Assembly (NCBI GenBank): GCA_963676435.2
Contig: CAXXOZ010000003.1
Location: 1 to 64,000, forward strand
Length of the DNA: 64,000 nucleotides
Reading direction: 5' to 3'
From: CAXXOZ01 sp963676435
GTDB lineage: Bacteria > Bacillota > Clostridia > Lachnospirales > Lachnospiraceae
The notes under the pieces are model-generated. The model saw only the letters and a list, made by a program, of their open reading frames with translations, was not told the origin of the DNA and searched no databases. Position numbers and translations under genes: made by a program. Below, one piece after another: positions 1 through 9,602 of this stretch. The first letter of the stretch is position 1, and every line of letters begins with the position of its first letter.

Positions 1-1941
1 TCATGTAAGACGGGCCTTGCAAATGAAGAAGTTATAAATGGTAGCTGTGAAAGATGTGGTGAAGGGGTTACTAAGAAAAACCTTAAACAATGGATGTTAA
101 AAATTCCAGAATATGCAGACAGGCTTTTAGAAGATTTAGATACTCTTGACTGGCCAGAAAAAGTTAAAAAGATGCAAACAGACTGGATTGGCAAATCTTT
201 TGGAGCAGAAGTTGATTTTAAAGTAGATGGAAGCGACAAAGAAATAAGAGTATATACAACAAGACCTGATACACTCTATGGTGCGACTTTTATGGTATTA
301 GCGCCAGAACATGAAATGGCATCCTCCCTTGCGACAGAACAAACACAAAAAGAGGTGGATGATTATATATATAAATCTTCTATGAAATCCTCTGTAGATA
401 GATTGCAAGATAAAGAAAAAACAGGAGTATTTACAGGCAGCTATGCGGTTAATCCTTTGAGTAATGAAAAAATTCCTATTTGGCTTTCAGATTATGTTCT
501 TGCTGATTATGGTACAGGAGCAATTATGTGTGTGCCTGCTCATGATGAAAGGGATTTTGAGTTTGCAACAAAGTTTAATATACCAATAACACAGGTTATT
601 TCTCCTGATGGAAAAGAAAATCCAAATATGACCCAGGCTTATACTGAGTCAGGGATTGTTCTAAATTCAGGTGAATGGAATGGAAGAAAGTCATCTGAAT
701 TAAAAGTAGAAGCACCTATTGAAATAGAAGAAAAAGGTCTTGGCAAAAAGACAGTAAATTATAAATTAAGAGACTGGGTATTTTCAAGACAACGTTACTG
801 GGGTGAGCCAATTCCAATAATACATTGTGAAAAATGTGGAGCTGTACCTGTCCCAGAAGAGGAATTACCTTTATTATTACCTGAGGTTGAATCATACCAA
901 CCAACAGGTACAGGGGAATCTCCTTTAGCAGATATAGAGGAATGGGTAAATACCACATGCCCTACTTGTGGAGGAAAAGCAAAAAGAGAGACAAATACTA
1001 TGCCACAGTGGGCTGGATCATCATGGTATTTTTTAAGATATGTAGATAATAAAAATTCTGAGTACTTAGTATCGAAAGAAAAGGCTGATAAATACTTACC
1101 AGTTGATATGTATATTGGTGGTGTTGAACATGCTGTACTTCATTTATTGTATTCTAGATTTTATACAAAATTTCTATACGATATAGGGGCAGTTGGTTTT
1201 AAAGAGCCTTTTAAAAAGCTTTTTAATCAGGGAATGATTACTGGAAAAAATGGAGTTAAAATGAGTAAATCAAAGGGGAATGTAGTTTCTCCTGATGATT
1301 TAGTGCGAGATTACGGATGTGATTCTCTTAGACTATATGAATTGTTTGTTGGTCCTCCTGACTTGGATTCTGAGTGGGATGAAAGAGGAATAGATGGTGT
1401 ATATAGATTTATAAATCGTTTTTGGAACCTTGTTTGTGATAATATTGATTCAGATATTGTGGAAACAAAAGAAATGGTTAAGGTTAGAAACAGATTGGCT
1501 CATGATATAACTACAAGACTTGAAAATTTTAGTCTAAATACAGTTATAAGTGGATTTATGGAATATAATAATAAGCTTCTTGAAATTGCAAAAAAAGAAG
1601 GTGGCATTGACAAGAAAACTTTGGAAACTTTTGTAGTTCTTATTTCACCTTTTGCTCCACATATTGGAGAAGAACTTTGGTCAATGCTAGGCAATGAAAA
1701 CAGTGTATTTGATAAACAAACAGGATGGCCAGGATATGATACTGACTTAATGAAAGATGATGAAGTAGAAATCGCTTTACAAATAAACGGTAAAGTAAAA
1801 GGCACTATAATGATATCAGCAGATATATCTAAAGAAGAAGCTATTGAAGCAGGAAAAAAAGCCTTAAAAGAAAAAATAACTGGGCAAATTGTAAAAGAGA
1901 TATATGTTCCAGGAAGACTTGTAAACATAGTACAAAAATAA
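1..1941 (+). CDS. leuS: Leucyl-tRNA synthetase, 5'-truncated by window edge
   Basis: Charges tRNA-Leu with leucine in the cytosol (class I aminoacyl-tRNA synthetase). The frame is already open at base 1 and reads SCKTGLANEEVINGSCERCG, so the gene starts upstream; the first in-frame ATG at 94 is internal. Visible parts, in order: a zinc-knuckle-like Cys region at the very start, the CP1 editing domain with the Thr-rich stretch TTRPDTLYGATF and VPAHDERDF, a second Cys4 segment (CEKCG...CPTCG), the KMSKS loop (KMSKSKGN, near 1258-1281), and the C-terminal tRNA-binding region ending in GRLVNIV. About 647 residues are present of a usual 800-plus. Followed directly by an intrinsic terminator. Certain family assignment. 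Confidence 0.97.
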   Translation, partial: SCKTGLANEEVINGSCERCGEGVTKKNLKQWMLKIPEYADRLLEDLDTLDWPEKVKKMQTDWIGKSFGAEVDFKVDGSDKEIRVYTTRPDTLYGATFMVLAPEHEMASSLATEQTQKEVDDYIYKSSMKSSVDRLQDKEKTGVFTGSYAVNPLSNEKIPIWLSDYVLADYGTGAIMCVPAHDERDFEFATKFNIPITQVISPDGKENPNMTQAYTESGIVLNSGEWNGRKSSELKVEAPIEIEEKGLGKKTVNYKLRDWVFSRQRYWGEPIPIIHCEKCGAVPVPEEELPLLLPEVESYQPTGTGESPLADIEEWVNTTCPTCGGKAKRETNTMPQWAGSSWYFLRYVDNKNSEYLVSKEKADKYLPVDMYIGGVEHAVLHLLYSRFYTKFLYDIGAVGFKEPFKKLFNQGMITGKNGVKMSKSKGNVVSPDDLVRDYGCDSLRLYELFVGPPDLDSEWDERGIDGVYRFINRFWNLVCDNIDSDIVETKEMVKVRNRLAHDITTRLENFSLNTVISGFMEYNNKLLEIAKKEGGIDKKTLETFVVLISPFAPHIGEELWSMLGNENSVFDKQTGWPGYDTDLMKDDEVEIALQINGKVKGTIMISADISKEEAIEAGKKALKEKITGQIVKEIYVPGRLVNIVQK

Positions 1942-1947
1942 TTATTT

Positions 1948-1976
1948 CCCCGATAACCTTTGTTGTCGGGGTTTTT
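1948..1976 (+). terminator. Intrinsic terminator of leuS
   Basis: Ten-base-pair stem CCCCGATAAC / GTTGTCGGGG (one G-T pair) with a CTTT loop at 1958-1961, followed by TTTTT. It begins seven bases after the leuS stop codon. Confidence 0.93.
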
Positions 1977-2036
1977 AAAATTAATTTCCAAAAAGATAAA
2001 AAATGTGATAAAATTGTTTTTAATGGAGGTATTTGT

Positions 2037-4100
2037 ATGCCGAAATTTACTTTTTCATTGCCTTATTTTATATGTGCTTTTTTTGTTCTCTGGATTATGA
2101 TAAAGACATTAAAAAGAAAGGACAGAGAAAGTAGAATATTAACACTGATTATGATTTTTGCATCAGTTATTGTTTTCTCTTATGGTATTACCTTTGTTTC
2201 AAATAATTATTATGTAATAACATTTTTTTTCATGCTTCTTCTTGCAGCTATAAACTTTATGTTATTATTTTTGTGTGGATATGTTTATTCGTATATAAGT
2301 GGCAAAAGAGTTTATAAGGTATTAAAGATATCTACTCTAATAATAACAGGGATAGACTCAATTATGCTATTATTAAATCCTTTTTTAGGTGAATTTGTAA
2401 TGAATTTCACTACCGAAATAGTGAATGGCAATTTATATATAGATTACAATTTTAAACTTTTTCATCCATATCTTTATGTACATCTAGCTATTTCTTATAC
2501 TATTTTTATTTGTGTGATTATATTAATAGTCAATAAATGTATAAAATCACCTAGGGTTTATTGTGAAAAATATTATATTTTGTTAACAATACTTTCGATA
2601 ATAGTTATATTGAATTTACTCTTTTACACCAAGATTTTATTATTGCCTTTTGATATTTCTTTTTTGTTTTTTTCAATTGGTGCTATTATTATTTATTATT
2701 TTAATTATAACTATCAGCCTGTTTTCTTACTTTCAAAGGCAAGAGGAATGGTGCTTGATAATATAAAGATCCCTTTTGTTATGTTTGATAATGAAGATAG
2801 ATTAGTCGATGTGAACAAAAGAGCTCTAGAAATTTTGCCTATTGGAAAGAAAGAAAAAACAATACTTACAAAAAATGAATTTATTAATAGGTTAGGAATT
2901 AAGCTAAATAAATCTGACTCAGATGGAATGCTGCACTTTGATGTGGTGCTAAAGGTAAAGGGTGAAGAAACATATTTTCATGGGGATTATGATTCATTAA
3001 CTGATAATAAAGGTAGACTTTTAGGTGACGCTTTTGTATTTCATGACCATACTAGCAAAGAACTATTATTTGAAGAATTAAATGAAATTGCTAACTATGA
3101 TCCTTTGACGGGATTATATAATGAATATAACTTGAACAGTTCGATTAAAAAAACCTTTATGAGCATTGAAAATATGCCGATTTCAATTGGTGTTATTAAA
3201 ATAAATGAAATTGATTGTATAGAGTATATTTTTGGAAAACAAAAAATGGAAGAGGTTATAAAGTTCAGTTCTTCAATAATAAGAAAAGCATTGCCAAGGA
3301 AGGATTATGTTGCTAGAATAGACAATGAATTTGTTCTGGTAATGAATAATACAAACAAAACGAAGGCTATAATTGAAATAGAAAAAATAACTAAAAAGAT
3401 TGAAGCCTTAGATATTCTAAAAATCGATATAACCATTGAAACAGGTATTAGAACAATTGAAACTCTTAAAGAAAGTTTCTTAAAAGAATTAGATAATGCT
3501 AATCAAATAATTAAAAAGAAATTAAGAATTAAAAAATTTAGTAAAAAAGAAAATTTAATTTTGAACCTAAAAGAAATTTTAAATAAAAGTAAGTATGAGA
3601 ATAACGAACACTGTCATAGAATATTTGATTTATCAAGAAAAATAGCATTAAAACTTGAGTTAAGCGGTGAAGATATTGATAGACTTGAGAAAGTTGCCAA
3701 TTTTCATGATATTGGCAAAGTTTCGATTCCAGATACAGTATTAAATAAGCAAATAAGCCTAGAAGAGGAAGAGTGGGAACAAATTAAAACACATTCCGAA
3801 AAAGGATTTAAGATAATTAAAGAAAGTACTGAATTAAATGAAATTGCTTTTTATGTATATGCGTTACATGAAAAATGGGATGGAAATGGATATCCTAATC
3901 AATTAAAAGGTAAAGATATACCTGAAATATCTAGGATAATTGCAATTGCAGAAGCTTATGATGTAATGACACATGACAATACATATCGCACTGCAATATC
4001 AAAAGAGTCAGCAATTGGTGAACTACTAAATAACAGTGGAAAACAATTTGACCCTGATATTGTAAGGCTTTTTGTAAATATAATCAGAAAAGAAAACTAA
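2037..4100 (+). CDS. Membrane sensor: 7TM-like, PAS-like, degenerate GGDEF and atypical HD-GYP domains
   Basis: Probably a membrane signalling protein of the cyclic-di-GMP type (687 aa). About seven hydrophobic segments fill residues 1-225, as in the 7TM input module of some histidine kinases. A PAS-like region (about 235-345) follows, then a GGDEF-like domain (about 350-490) and an HD-GYP domain (about 500-687). The GGDEF site reads ARIDNEF near residue 429, one residue shorter than GGDEF and lacking its glycines, so diguanylate cyclase activity is unlikely. The HD part keeps HDIGK (His557) and DGNGYP, but the usual HHE is LHE (His611) and the later VAD is IAE. It may be a weak phosphodiesterase or a ligand-binding regulator. 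Start ATG has GGAGGT six bases upstream. Function is inferred from domains only. Confidence 0.85.
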   Translation: MPKFTFSLPYFICAFFVLWIMIKTLKRKDRESRILTLIMIFASVIVFSYGITFVSNNYYVITFFFMLLLAAINFMLLFLCGYVYSYISGKRVYKVLKISTLIITGIDSIMLLLNPFLGEFVMNFTTEIVNGNLYIDYNFKLFHPYLYVHLAISYTIFICVIILIVNKCIKSPRVYCEKYYILLTILSIIVILNLLFYTKILLLPFDISFLFFSIGAIIIYYFNYNYQPVFLLSKARGMVLDNIKIPFVMFDNEDRLVDVNKRALEILPIGKKEKTILTKNEFINRLGIKLNKSDSDGMLHFDVVLKVKGEETYFHGDYDSLTDNKGRLLGDAFVFHDHTSKELLFEELNEIANYDPLTGLYNEYNLNSSIKKTFMSIENMPISIGVIKINEIDCIEYIFGKQKMEEVIKFSSSIIRKALPRKDYVARIDNEFVLVMNNTNKTKAIIEIEKITKKIEALDILKIDITIETGIRTIETLKESFLKELDNANQIIKKKLRIKKFSKKENLILNLKEILNKSKYENNEHCHRIFDLSRKIALKLELSGEDIDRLEKVANFHDIGKVSIPDTVLNKQISLEEEEWEQIKTHSEKGFKIIKESTELNEIAFYVYALHEKWDGNGYPNQLKGKDIPEISRIIAIAEAYDVMTHDNTYRTAISKESAIGELLNNSGKQFDPDIVRLFVNIIRKEN

Positions 4101-4117
4101 AATTGGAGGATTACAAA

Positions 4118-5326
4118 GTGAAAAAAATTGATATGAAAGTACCTATAGTTGAAATGGATGGAGATGAAATGACCAGAATAATCTGGAAAATCATAAAAGA
4201 TGAACTTCTAAATCCATTTGTTAACCTAAATACAGAGTATTATGACTTAGGCTTAGAGCTTAGAAATCAAACAAATGATCAAATCACAGTAGATGCAGCA
4301 GAGGCTACAAAAAAATATGGTGTTGCTGTAAAATGCGCAACTATAACTCCTAATGCGGATAGAATGTCAGAATATGACCTTAGAGAAATGTGGAAAAGTC
4401 CAAATGGAACTATAAGATCAATACTTGATGGAACAGTTTTTAGAGCTCCAATTATTGTTGATGGAATAAGCCCTTATGTGAGAACTTGGACAAAACCTAT
4501 AACAATAGCAAGACATGCATATGGTGATATATACAAAAATGTAGAAATGCAAGTTGTTGGTAAAGGCAAAGCTGAACTAGTTCTAACAAATGAAAAAGGT
4601 GAAGAGACTAGAGAAGTTATTCATGAATTTGATGGTGATGGAATTATTCAAGGAGTTCATAACACCGATAAATCAATTGGAAGTTTTGCTAGAAGCTGCT
4701 TTAATTACGCTTTAGACACTAAACAAGATTTATGGTTTTCTACAAAAGATACAATATCCAAAAAATATGATCATAGATTTAAAGATGTGTTTAATGAAAT
4801 ATATGATTCTGAATACAAAGAAAAATTTGAGAGTGCAGGAATAGAGTATTTCTATACATTGATTGATGATGCTGTTGCTAGAGTGATTAAATCAGAGGGT
4901 GGATTTATCTGGGCATGTAAAAATTATGATGGAGATGTAATGAGTGATATGGTAGCTACTGCATTCGGCTCATTAGCTATGATGACATCAGTATTAGTAT
5001 CACCAGATGGTAAATATGAATATGAGGCAGCTCACGGTACTGTTCAGAGACATTACTATGCTCACTTGAAAGGTGAATCAACTTCTACAAATTCAGTAGC
5101 GACTATATTTGCATGGTCAGGAGCTCTTAGAAAAAGAGGCGAACTTGATAAGAATAATGAATTGATGAAATTTGCTGATGATTTAGAAACTGCAACAAAA
5201 AATACTATTGAGTCAGGCTTTATGACTAAAGATCTTGCATTAATAACATCATTAGAAAATAAAAAAATACTTTCTACTGAAGAATTCATAAAAGAAGTAA
5301 GAAATAATTTAGAAAAATTAGTATAG
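4118..5326 (+). CDS. icd: NADP-dependent isocitrate dehydrogenase, eukaryote-like type
   Basis: Oxidatively decarboxylates isocitrate to 2-oxoglutarate with NADP; in an anaerobe this most likely feeds glutamate synthesis. The 402-residue protein resembles the homodimeric eukaryotic IDH1 family: [13 protein letters not shown] at the start, [17 protein letters not shown] (substrate loop), the catalytic-Arg segment IARHAYGD, and [11 protein letters not shown] (NADP-binding). Start: a longer frame opens at TTG 4103, but GGAGG lies at 4105-4109, inside that extension and correctly spaced for GTG 4118, so GTG 4118 is chosen. It follows the sensor gene by 17 bases with no terminator and precedes the DUF1653 gene by 9, so co-transcription is likely. 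Confidence 0.96.
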   Translation: MKKIDMKVPIVEMDGDEMTRIIWKIIKDELLNPFVNLNTEYYDLGLELRNQTNDQITVDAAEATKKYGVAVKCATITPNADRMSEYDLREMWKSPNGTIRSILDGTVFRAPIIVDGISPYVRTWTKPITIARHAYGDIYKNVEMQVVGKGKAELVLTNEKGEETREVIHEFDGDGIIQGVHNTDKSIGSFARSCFNYALDTKQDLWFSTKDTISKKYDHRFKDVFNEIYDSEYKEKFESAGIEYFYTLIDDAVARVIKSEGGFIWACKNYDGDVMSDMVATAFGSLAMMTSVLVSPDGKYEYEAAHGTVQRHYYAHLKGESTSTNSVATIFAWSGALRKRGELDKNNELMKFADDLETATKNTIESGFMTKDLALITSLENKKILSTEEFIKEVRNNLEKLV

Positions 5327-5335
5327 GAGTATTGT

Positions 5336-5857
5336 ATGAAAGAAGAAAGAAAACCTAGATCAGGAGAGATTTACAAGCATTTTAAAGGTAAATTGTATCA
5401 AGTAGTTACGGTAGCAACTCATAGCGAGACTTCTGAGCAGTTTGTAATATATCAAGCTTTATATGGTTCATTTAAAAGCTATGCAAGACCATATAGCAAT
5501 TTTATAAGTGAAGTTGATCATATAAAATATCCGGATATTAAGCAAAAGTATAGGTTTGAACTTCAGAAGGAAGTAGAAAATATCTTGAATGATTCCATTG
5601 AAGAGGAGAATTGTTTTACTTCCGCAGAAAAAGGGGATAAAATTTATACCCTGTATGATTTTCTTGATGCCTCAACATATAAAGAAAAAATTGACATATT
5701 TAGAATGATGCAAAAAGACATTGATGAAAAAACATTAAGCGATATAGCGGTATCAATGGATATTGTTATAGATTCAAAAAGCATTGATGAAAAGTGCATT
5801 GACATTTTAAACTGCCTAAATACAATGGCAAGATTTGAATGTGACAGGTTAAGATAA
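5336..5857 (+). CDS. DUF1653-containing protein
   Basis: Unknown function. Residues about 8-75 match the small DUF1653 domain: GEIYKHFKGKLYQVV, then ATHSETSEQFVIYQALYG, then ARPYSNF. Bacterial DUF1653 proteins are often only 70-90 residues; this one (173 aa) carries an extra acidic, mostly helical C-terminal half with no motif I recognise. Cytosolic, with no signal or membrane segment. AGGAG overlaps the icd stop codon and fits ATG 5336, so it is probably translated from the icd transcript. It ends at a hairpin shared with the convergent carbamate-kinase gene. Confidence 0.85.
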   Translation: MKEERKPRSGEIYKHFKGKLYQVVTVATHSETSEQFVIYQALYGSFKSYARPYSNFISEVDHIKYPDIKQKYRFELQKEVENILNDSIEEENCFTSAEKGDKIYTLYDFLDASTYKEKIDIFRMMQKDIDEKTLSDIAVSMDIVIDSKSIDEKCIDILNCLNTMARFECDRLR

Positions 5858-5861
5858 AATT

Positions 5862-5888
5862 AAGGAGCTGAAATTTTCAGCTCCTTTT
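5862..5888. terminator. Bidirectional terminator between convergent genes
   Basis: Inverted repeat AAGGAGCTGAAA / TTTCAGCTCCTT with a minimal loop, T-rich on the + side (TTTTCTTTC). It lies between the stop codons of the DUF1653 gene (5857) and the minus-strand kinase gene (5893), so it can serve both. Confidence 0.85.
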
Positions 5889-5892
5889 CTTT

Positions 5893-6837
5893 CTAAGAAA
5901 TAATAGTTCCTGCTTTACCATTTAGGGCATCTTTAAGGTTTGCCATGTTTGTAATAATAGCTTTTCTGCCTTTTTTACCTGCAACAAATTCTACTGCAGC
6001 TACAACTTTAGGTTCAGTTGTAATGGCTTCAAAACAGCCTTTTTCTATATAATTTTTTGCATCAGCAACAGATATATTTCCGATTTTTTCTTTTTTATCT
6101 TCATCATCTTCGTTTATATGAAGATTTTCTCTTGAAGTAATGAAAAGTAGTGTACCAGCATCTAACATATCTCCCATCATAGAAGCTGTATAGTCCTTTT
6201 CAATAATAGCAGAAGCACCTTTTAGCTCTATACCTTGCTCTATAACAGGTATTCCACCACCACCAGCGGCAATTACAATCTGACCATTTTCCACTAAAGT
6301 TCTAATTGGATCAATCTCATAAATATCAATAGGTTTCGGAGAAGCAATTATTCTTCTATATCCTTTAAGGTTGTCTTTTTCTTCATAAACAACATAGTTT
6401 CCTTTTTTTTCTTCGATATCTGCTTCTTCTTTTGTCATATATCTGCCAATTACTTTTGTCGGAATATGAAAAGCAGAATCAAATGGATCAACCCTAACTT
6501 GGGTAATTATGGTAGAAACAGGCTTGAAAACTCCTCTATTTAATAATTCAGAGCGAATAGCATTTTGTAAGTCATATCCTATATAGCCTTGGCTCATAGC
6601 TCCACAAACTGACATAGGTGAGGCAGTGTATTCATTATCCAGTCTTGAAAATTCAGTCATTGCAGTCTGAATCATTCCCACCTGTGGGCCATTACTGTGC
6701 GTAATAACCACATCGTATTTCGCATCGATTAAGTCTGCTATAACATTTGCAGCACTTTTAACGTTTTCTTTTTGCTTTGGGAAGGTAGTACCAAACGCGG
6801 ATCTTCCTAAAGCAACTACAATTCTGTTATTGTCCAT
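5893..6837 (-). CDS. Carbamate kinase-like amino-acid kinase, variant subfamily
   Basis: Amino-acid-kinase fold protein of 314 aa. Carbamate kinases make ATP from carbamoyl phosphate in arginine or purine fermentation. Family features: SNGPQVGMIQTA (residues about 48-59), PMSVCGAMSQGYIGYDLQ, RRIIASPKPIDIYEIDPIR, VIAAGGGGIPVI and GASAIIEKDYTASMMGDMLDA. The N-terminal nucleotide/phosphate loop reads ALGRSAFG instead of the usual ALGGNALG, and HGNGPQVG is HSNGPQVG. From memory a Firmicutes subfamily carries such variants, so the substrate may differ and I give no symbol. No arcA, arcB or arcD is nearby. A good promoter (6872-6900, minus) precedes it and it appears monocistronic. Confidence 0.82.
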   Translation of the reverse strand: MDNNRIVVALGRSAFGTTFPKQKENVKSAANVIADLIDAKYDVVITHSNGPQVGMIQTAMTEFSRLDNEYTASPMSVCGAMSQGYIGYDLQNAIRSELLNRGVFKPVSTIITQVRVDPFDSAFHIPTKVIGRYMTKEEADIEEKKGNYVVYEEKDNLKGYRRIIASPKPIDIYEIDPIRTLVENGQIVIAAGGGGIPVIEQGIELKGASAIIEKDYTASMMGDMLDAGTLLFITSRENLHINEDDEDKKEKIGNISVADAKNYIEKGCFEAITTEPKVVAAVEFVAGKKGRKAIITNMANLKDALNGKAGTIIS

Positions 6838-6871
6838 AATAAAATCCCCTAACTTAATTTGTAATATTGTT

Positions 6872-6900
6872 ATTATAAGATAACTAAAAAAAAATTACAA
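6872..6900 (-). promoter_or_regulatory. Sigma-A-type promoter of the carbamate-kinase-like gene
   Basis: On the minus strand: TTGTAA (6895-6900), 17-base spacer, TATAAT (6872-6877). The start codon lies about 35 bases downstream of the -10 box. Confidence 0.75.
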
Positions 6901-6924
6901 CTATTTAGTGAATACTATATAAAA

Positions 6925-6952
6925 TTGTGATAGAATAAATTTTGCATAAAAT
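6925..6952 (+). promoter_or_regulatory. Possible promoter of the ABC-F gene
   Basis: TTGTGA (6925-6930), 16-base spacer, TAAAAT (6947-6952), in the AT-rich gap between the divergent kinase and ABC-F genes. The match is modest, but some promoter is needed here because the upstream gene runs the other way. Confidence 0.45.
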
Positions 6953-6969
6953 TAAATTTTGGAGGGAAA

Positions 6970-8871
6970 ATGTTTTTATCCTGTAATAATATATCAAAAT
7001 CTTTTGGTGAAATCCAAGTGTTATCAAAGTGTAGCTTTATTTTAGAAGAAAAGGAAAAAGCCGCAATTGTAGGAATAAATGGTGCTGGTAAATCAACACT
7101 TTTAAAAATCATTTCTGGGAAAATGAAGAGTGATTTAGGAGAGGTTTATATTTCTACAGGTAAAACTATCGGTTATCTAGCACAGCATCAGGAAATCAAT
7201 GATGAAACAACTATTTATAACGAGGTATTAAAGTCTAAAAAAGATATTATACAATTAGAAGAAAAAATAAGATCAATTGAAAATAAAATGAAAAAGGCTA
7301 AAGGAGATGAGTTGAATGAACTATTGGAAATGTATAATCAGGCAACTCACAGCTTTGAAGTAAATGATGGCTTTTCTTACAAAAGTGAAATAGTAGGTGT
7401 TTTAAAAGGACTAGGTTTTAAGGAAAGTGAATTTGAAAAAGAAATAAAAACCTTGTCAGGAGGAGAAAAAACCAGAGTTTCATTAGGGAAAATGCTTTTA
7501 AAGAAACCAGATTTATTGCTTTTAGATGAACCAACAAACCATCTTGATATGGAAGCTATATCATGGTTAGAAAATTATATAACAAACTATAAAGGCAGTG
7601 TTTTAATTGTTACTCATGACAGGTATTTTTTAGATAAGGTTGCAACAAAAATTATTGAGGTTGAAAGAGGAGTAACAAATATTTTTAAGGGCAATTACTC
7701 ATATTATGCTTCAGAAAAGGAAAAAATTACTCAGGTCAAACTAAAAGAATATTATAACAGTCAAAAAGAAATTAAACATCAAGAAGAGGTGATTGAAAAA
7801 CTTAAATCATTCAACAGAGAAAAATCCATAAAACGAGCAGAAAGCAGAGAAAAAATGCTTGGAAAAATAAAGGTTGTTGAAAAGCCGATTGTAGATAACT
7901 CGAAAATGAAAATCACAATCGAACCAGAAGTTTTAAGCGGTAATGATGTTCTAAAGATCGATAATTTAGAAAAGGGATTTAAAGACGAAGTATTGTTTAA
8001 AGAGGTGTCTTTTGAAATTAAAAGAGGCGATAAAGCCGCAATAATTGGAAAGAATGGTGCTGGAAAAACTACGATTTTAAAAATTATAAATGGAATTATT
8101 GATGATTATTCTGGGGAAATAAAAATAGGAACAAAGGTTAAAATAGGTTACTATGATCAGGAACATAACTTATTAAATAAGGATAAATCGATTTTTGATG
8201 AAATAAGGGATGAATTTCCAGATCTAGACAATACAAGGATTAGGAATATACTTGCCGCCTTTTTATTTACAGGAGATGACGTGTTTAAAAAAATTAAAGA
8301 ATTAAGCGGTGGAGAAAGAGGAAGAGTTTCATTAGCAAAACTAATGTTATCTAAGGCTAACTTTTTAATAATGGATGAGCCTACCAACCATCTAGATATA
8401 ATTTCAAAACAGATACTAGAGAGCGCACTTAATTCTTATACAGGAACAATTCTTTATGTTTCACATGACAGATATTTCATAAATAAAACAGCAACAAGGA
8501 TTTTAGAGCTGGTTAACAAGAATATTAATCTATATGAAGGGGATTATGATTATTATATTGAAAAAAGGGAGATAAATAATACATTAGATGCACTAGATAC
8601 CCAGGGACAGATAGAAAAGAAAGAGTCAAAGCTTAGCTGGGAGCAGGAGAAAGAAGAACAGGCAAAAGAAAGAAAAAAAGCGAACCAGCTTAAAAAGACA
8701 GAAGAAGAAATTTTTATGCTAGAAGAAAGAACAAGTGCTATAGATGAAGAGATGTGTGAGAATAGCATAAGTACTGATGTAGAAAAGTTGGTGAAATTAA
8801 ACAATGAGAAGAATGAAATAACTTCAAGGCTTGAGTTTTTGTACGAAATTTGGGAAAGTCTTGCAAATTAA
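6970..8871 (+). CDS. ABC-F family ATPase (YdiF/Uup-like)
   Basis: Soluble twin-ATPase protein of 633 aa. ABC-F members bind the ribosome and adjust translation or protect it from antibiotics; there are no membrane segments. First ABC domain: Walker A GINGAGKST (about residue 36), signature LSGGEKTR (about 162), Walker B LLLLDEPTNHLD. Inter-domain linker about 240-310, rich in Lys and Glu. Second domain: GKNGAGKTT (about 361), LSGGERGR (about 445), FLIMDEPTNHLD. The C-terminal 90 residues form a charged coiled coil. In Bacillus subtilis the homologue ydiF is close to ydiH (rex), and rex follows here too, which supports a YdiF-type assignment. GGAGG precedes ATG 6970. Confidence 0.93.
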   Translation: MFLSCNNISKSFGEIQVLSKCSFILEEKEKAAIVGINGAGKSTLLKIISGKMKSDLGEVYISTGKTIGYLAQHQEINDETTIYNEVLKSKKDIIQLEEKIRSIENKMKKAKGDELNELLEMYNQATHSFEVNDGFSYKSEIVGVLKGLGFKESEFEKEIKTLSGGEKTRVSLGKMLLKKPDLLLLDEPTNHLDMEAISWLENYITNYKGSVLIVTHDRYFLDKVATKIIEVERGVTNIFKGNYSYYASEKEKITQVKLKEYYNSQKEIKHQEEVIEKLKSFNREKSIKRAESREKMLGKIKVVEKPIVDNSKMKITIEPEVLSGNDVLKIDNLEKGFKDEVLFKEVSFEIKRGDKAAIIGKNGAGKTTILKIINGIIDDYSGEIKIGTKVKIGYYDQEHNLLNKDKSIFDEIRDEFPDLDNTRIRNILAAFLFTGDDVFKKIKELSGGERGRVSLAKLMLSKANFLIMDEPTNHLDIISKQILESALNSYTGTILYVSHDRYFINKTATRILELVNKNINLYEGDYDYYIEKREINNTLDALDTQGQIEKKESKLSWEQEKEEQAKERKKANQLKKTEEEIFMLEERTSAIDEEMCENSISTDVEKLVKLNNEKNEITSRLEFLYEIWESLAN

Positions 8872-8919
8872 ATTAAAATTTAATATAATTAATTATAAAA
8901 TATAAAAGGTGGTGTTGAA

Positions 8920-9573
8920 GTGGTAGACAGATATATATCAAAGGCAGTAATAGGTAGATTACCACGTTATTATAGATATCTAGGGGAGCTTCTTGAGAGG
9001 GGATTCGAGAGGATATCATCTGATGATTTGAGTAAAATCATGAAAGTTACAGCATCTCAAATCAGACAGGATTTAAACAATTTCGGGGGATTCGGACAAC
9101 AGGGATATGGATATAATGTAAAGTATTTGTACGAAGAAATTGGAAAAATACTGGGAGTAGAAAAAAAACATAACGTAGTAGTTGTTGGTGCAGGTAATTT
9201 AGGAACTGCGATAGCAAAATATAGAGGATTTGATAAGCGAGGATTTGATGTAATAGGTGTATTTGATATTAATCCAGAAATAGTCGGAAAGACTATAGGG
9301 AATATTATAGTAAAGTCCCTAGATGATTTAGAAAAATTTGTTGTTAATAATGGAGTTGATATTGTTACTCTTACAGTACCCAAAGAAGAAGTAACTGAAA
9401 TTGTTAATATGCTTATGGATTATGGAATAAAAGCATTTTGGAATTTCTCACATATAGATTTGGATGTACCAGATGATGTAATTGTAGAAAATGTACATTT
9501 ATCAGACAGCCTTTTAAAACTTTCATTTAGACTTTCATCAATGGATAAAGCAAAATGGGAAAACCAACTTTAA
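8920..9573 (+). CDS. rex: Redox-sensing transcriptional repressor Rex
   Basis: Dimeric repressor that leaves DNA when the NADH/NAD ratio rises; in Clostridia it controls fermentation genes. Residues 1-80 form the winged-helix DNA-binding domain (SASQIRQDLNNFGGFGQQGYGY type, here TASQIRQDLNNFG). The Rossmann domain follows with VVVGAGNLGTAIA (about 87-99) and an acidic strand end FDINPE. The C-terminal helix SSMDKAKWENQ is the dimer swap arm. GTG start at 8920 with AAAGGTGG upstream. Length 217 aa is typical. No Rex-type operator (TTGTTAA-N4-TTAACAA) was found near the gene. Confidence 0.97.
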   Translation: MVDRYISKAVIGRLPRYYRYLGELLERGFERISSDDLSKIMKVTASQIRQDLNNFGGFGQQGYGYNVKYLYEEIGKILGVEKKHNVVVVGAGNLGTAIAKYRGFDKRGFDVIGVFDINPEIVGKTIGNIIVKSLDDLEKFVVNNGVDIVTLTVPKEEVTEIVNMLMDYGIKAFWNFSHIDLDVPDDVIVENVHLSDSLLKLSFRLSSMDKAKWENQL

Positions 9574-9602
9574 ATATGAATTAGACCTATACGGTATATA
9601 AT

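Noticed and set aside
1500..1991. 163-codon minus-strand frame over the end of leuS
   Set aside because: Antisense to conserved LeuS sequence and running through its terminator; no independent support.
4103..4117. TTG start extending icd by five codons
   Set aside because: The Shine-Dalgarno GGAGG is inside this extension and fits GTG 4118.
8872..8919. Rex operator for autoregulation upstream of rex
   Set aside because: The spacer is AT-rich with TTAA stretches, but no TTGTTAA-N4-TTAACAA-like palindrome was found.
9597..9602. TATAAT directly before acpS as a promoter
   Set aside because: Transcription would begin downstream of the required ATG 9603, and no -35 box is present.
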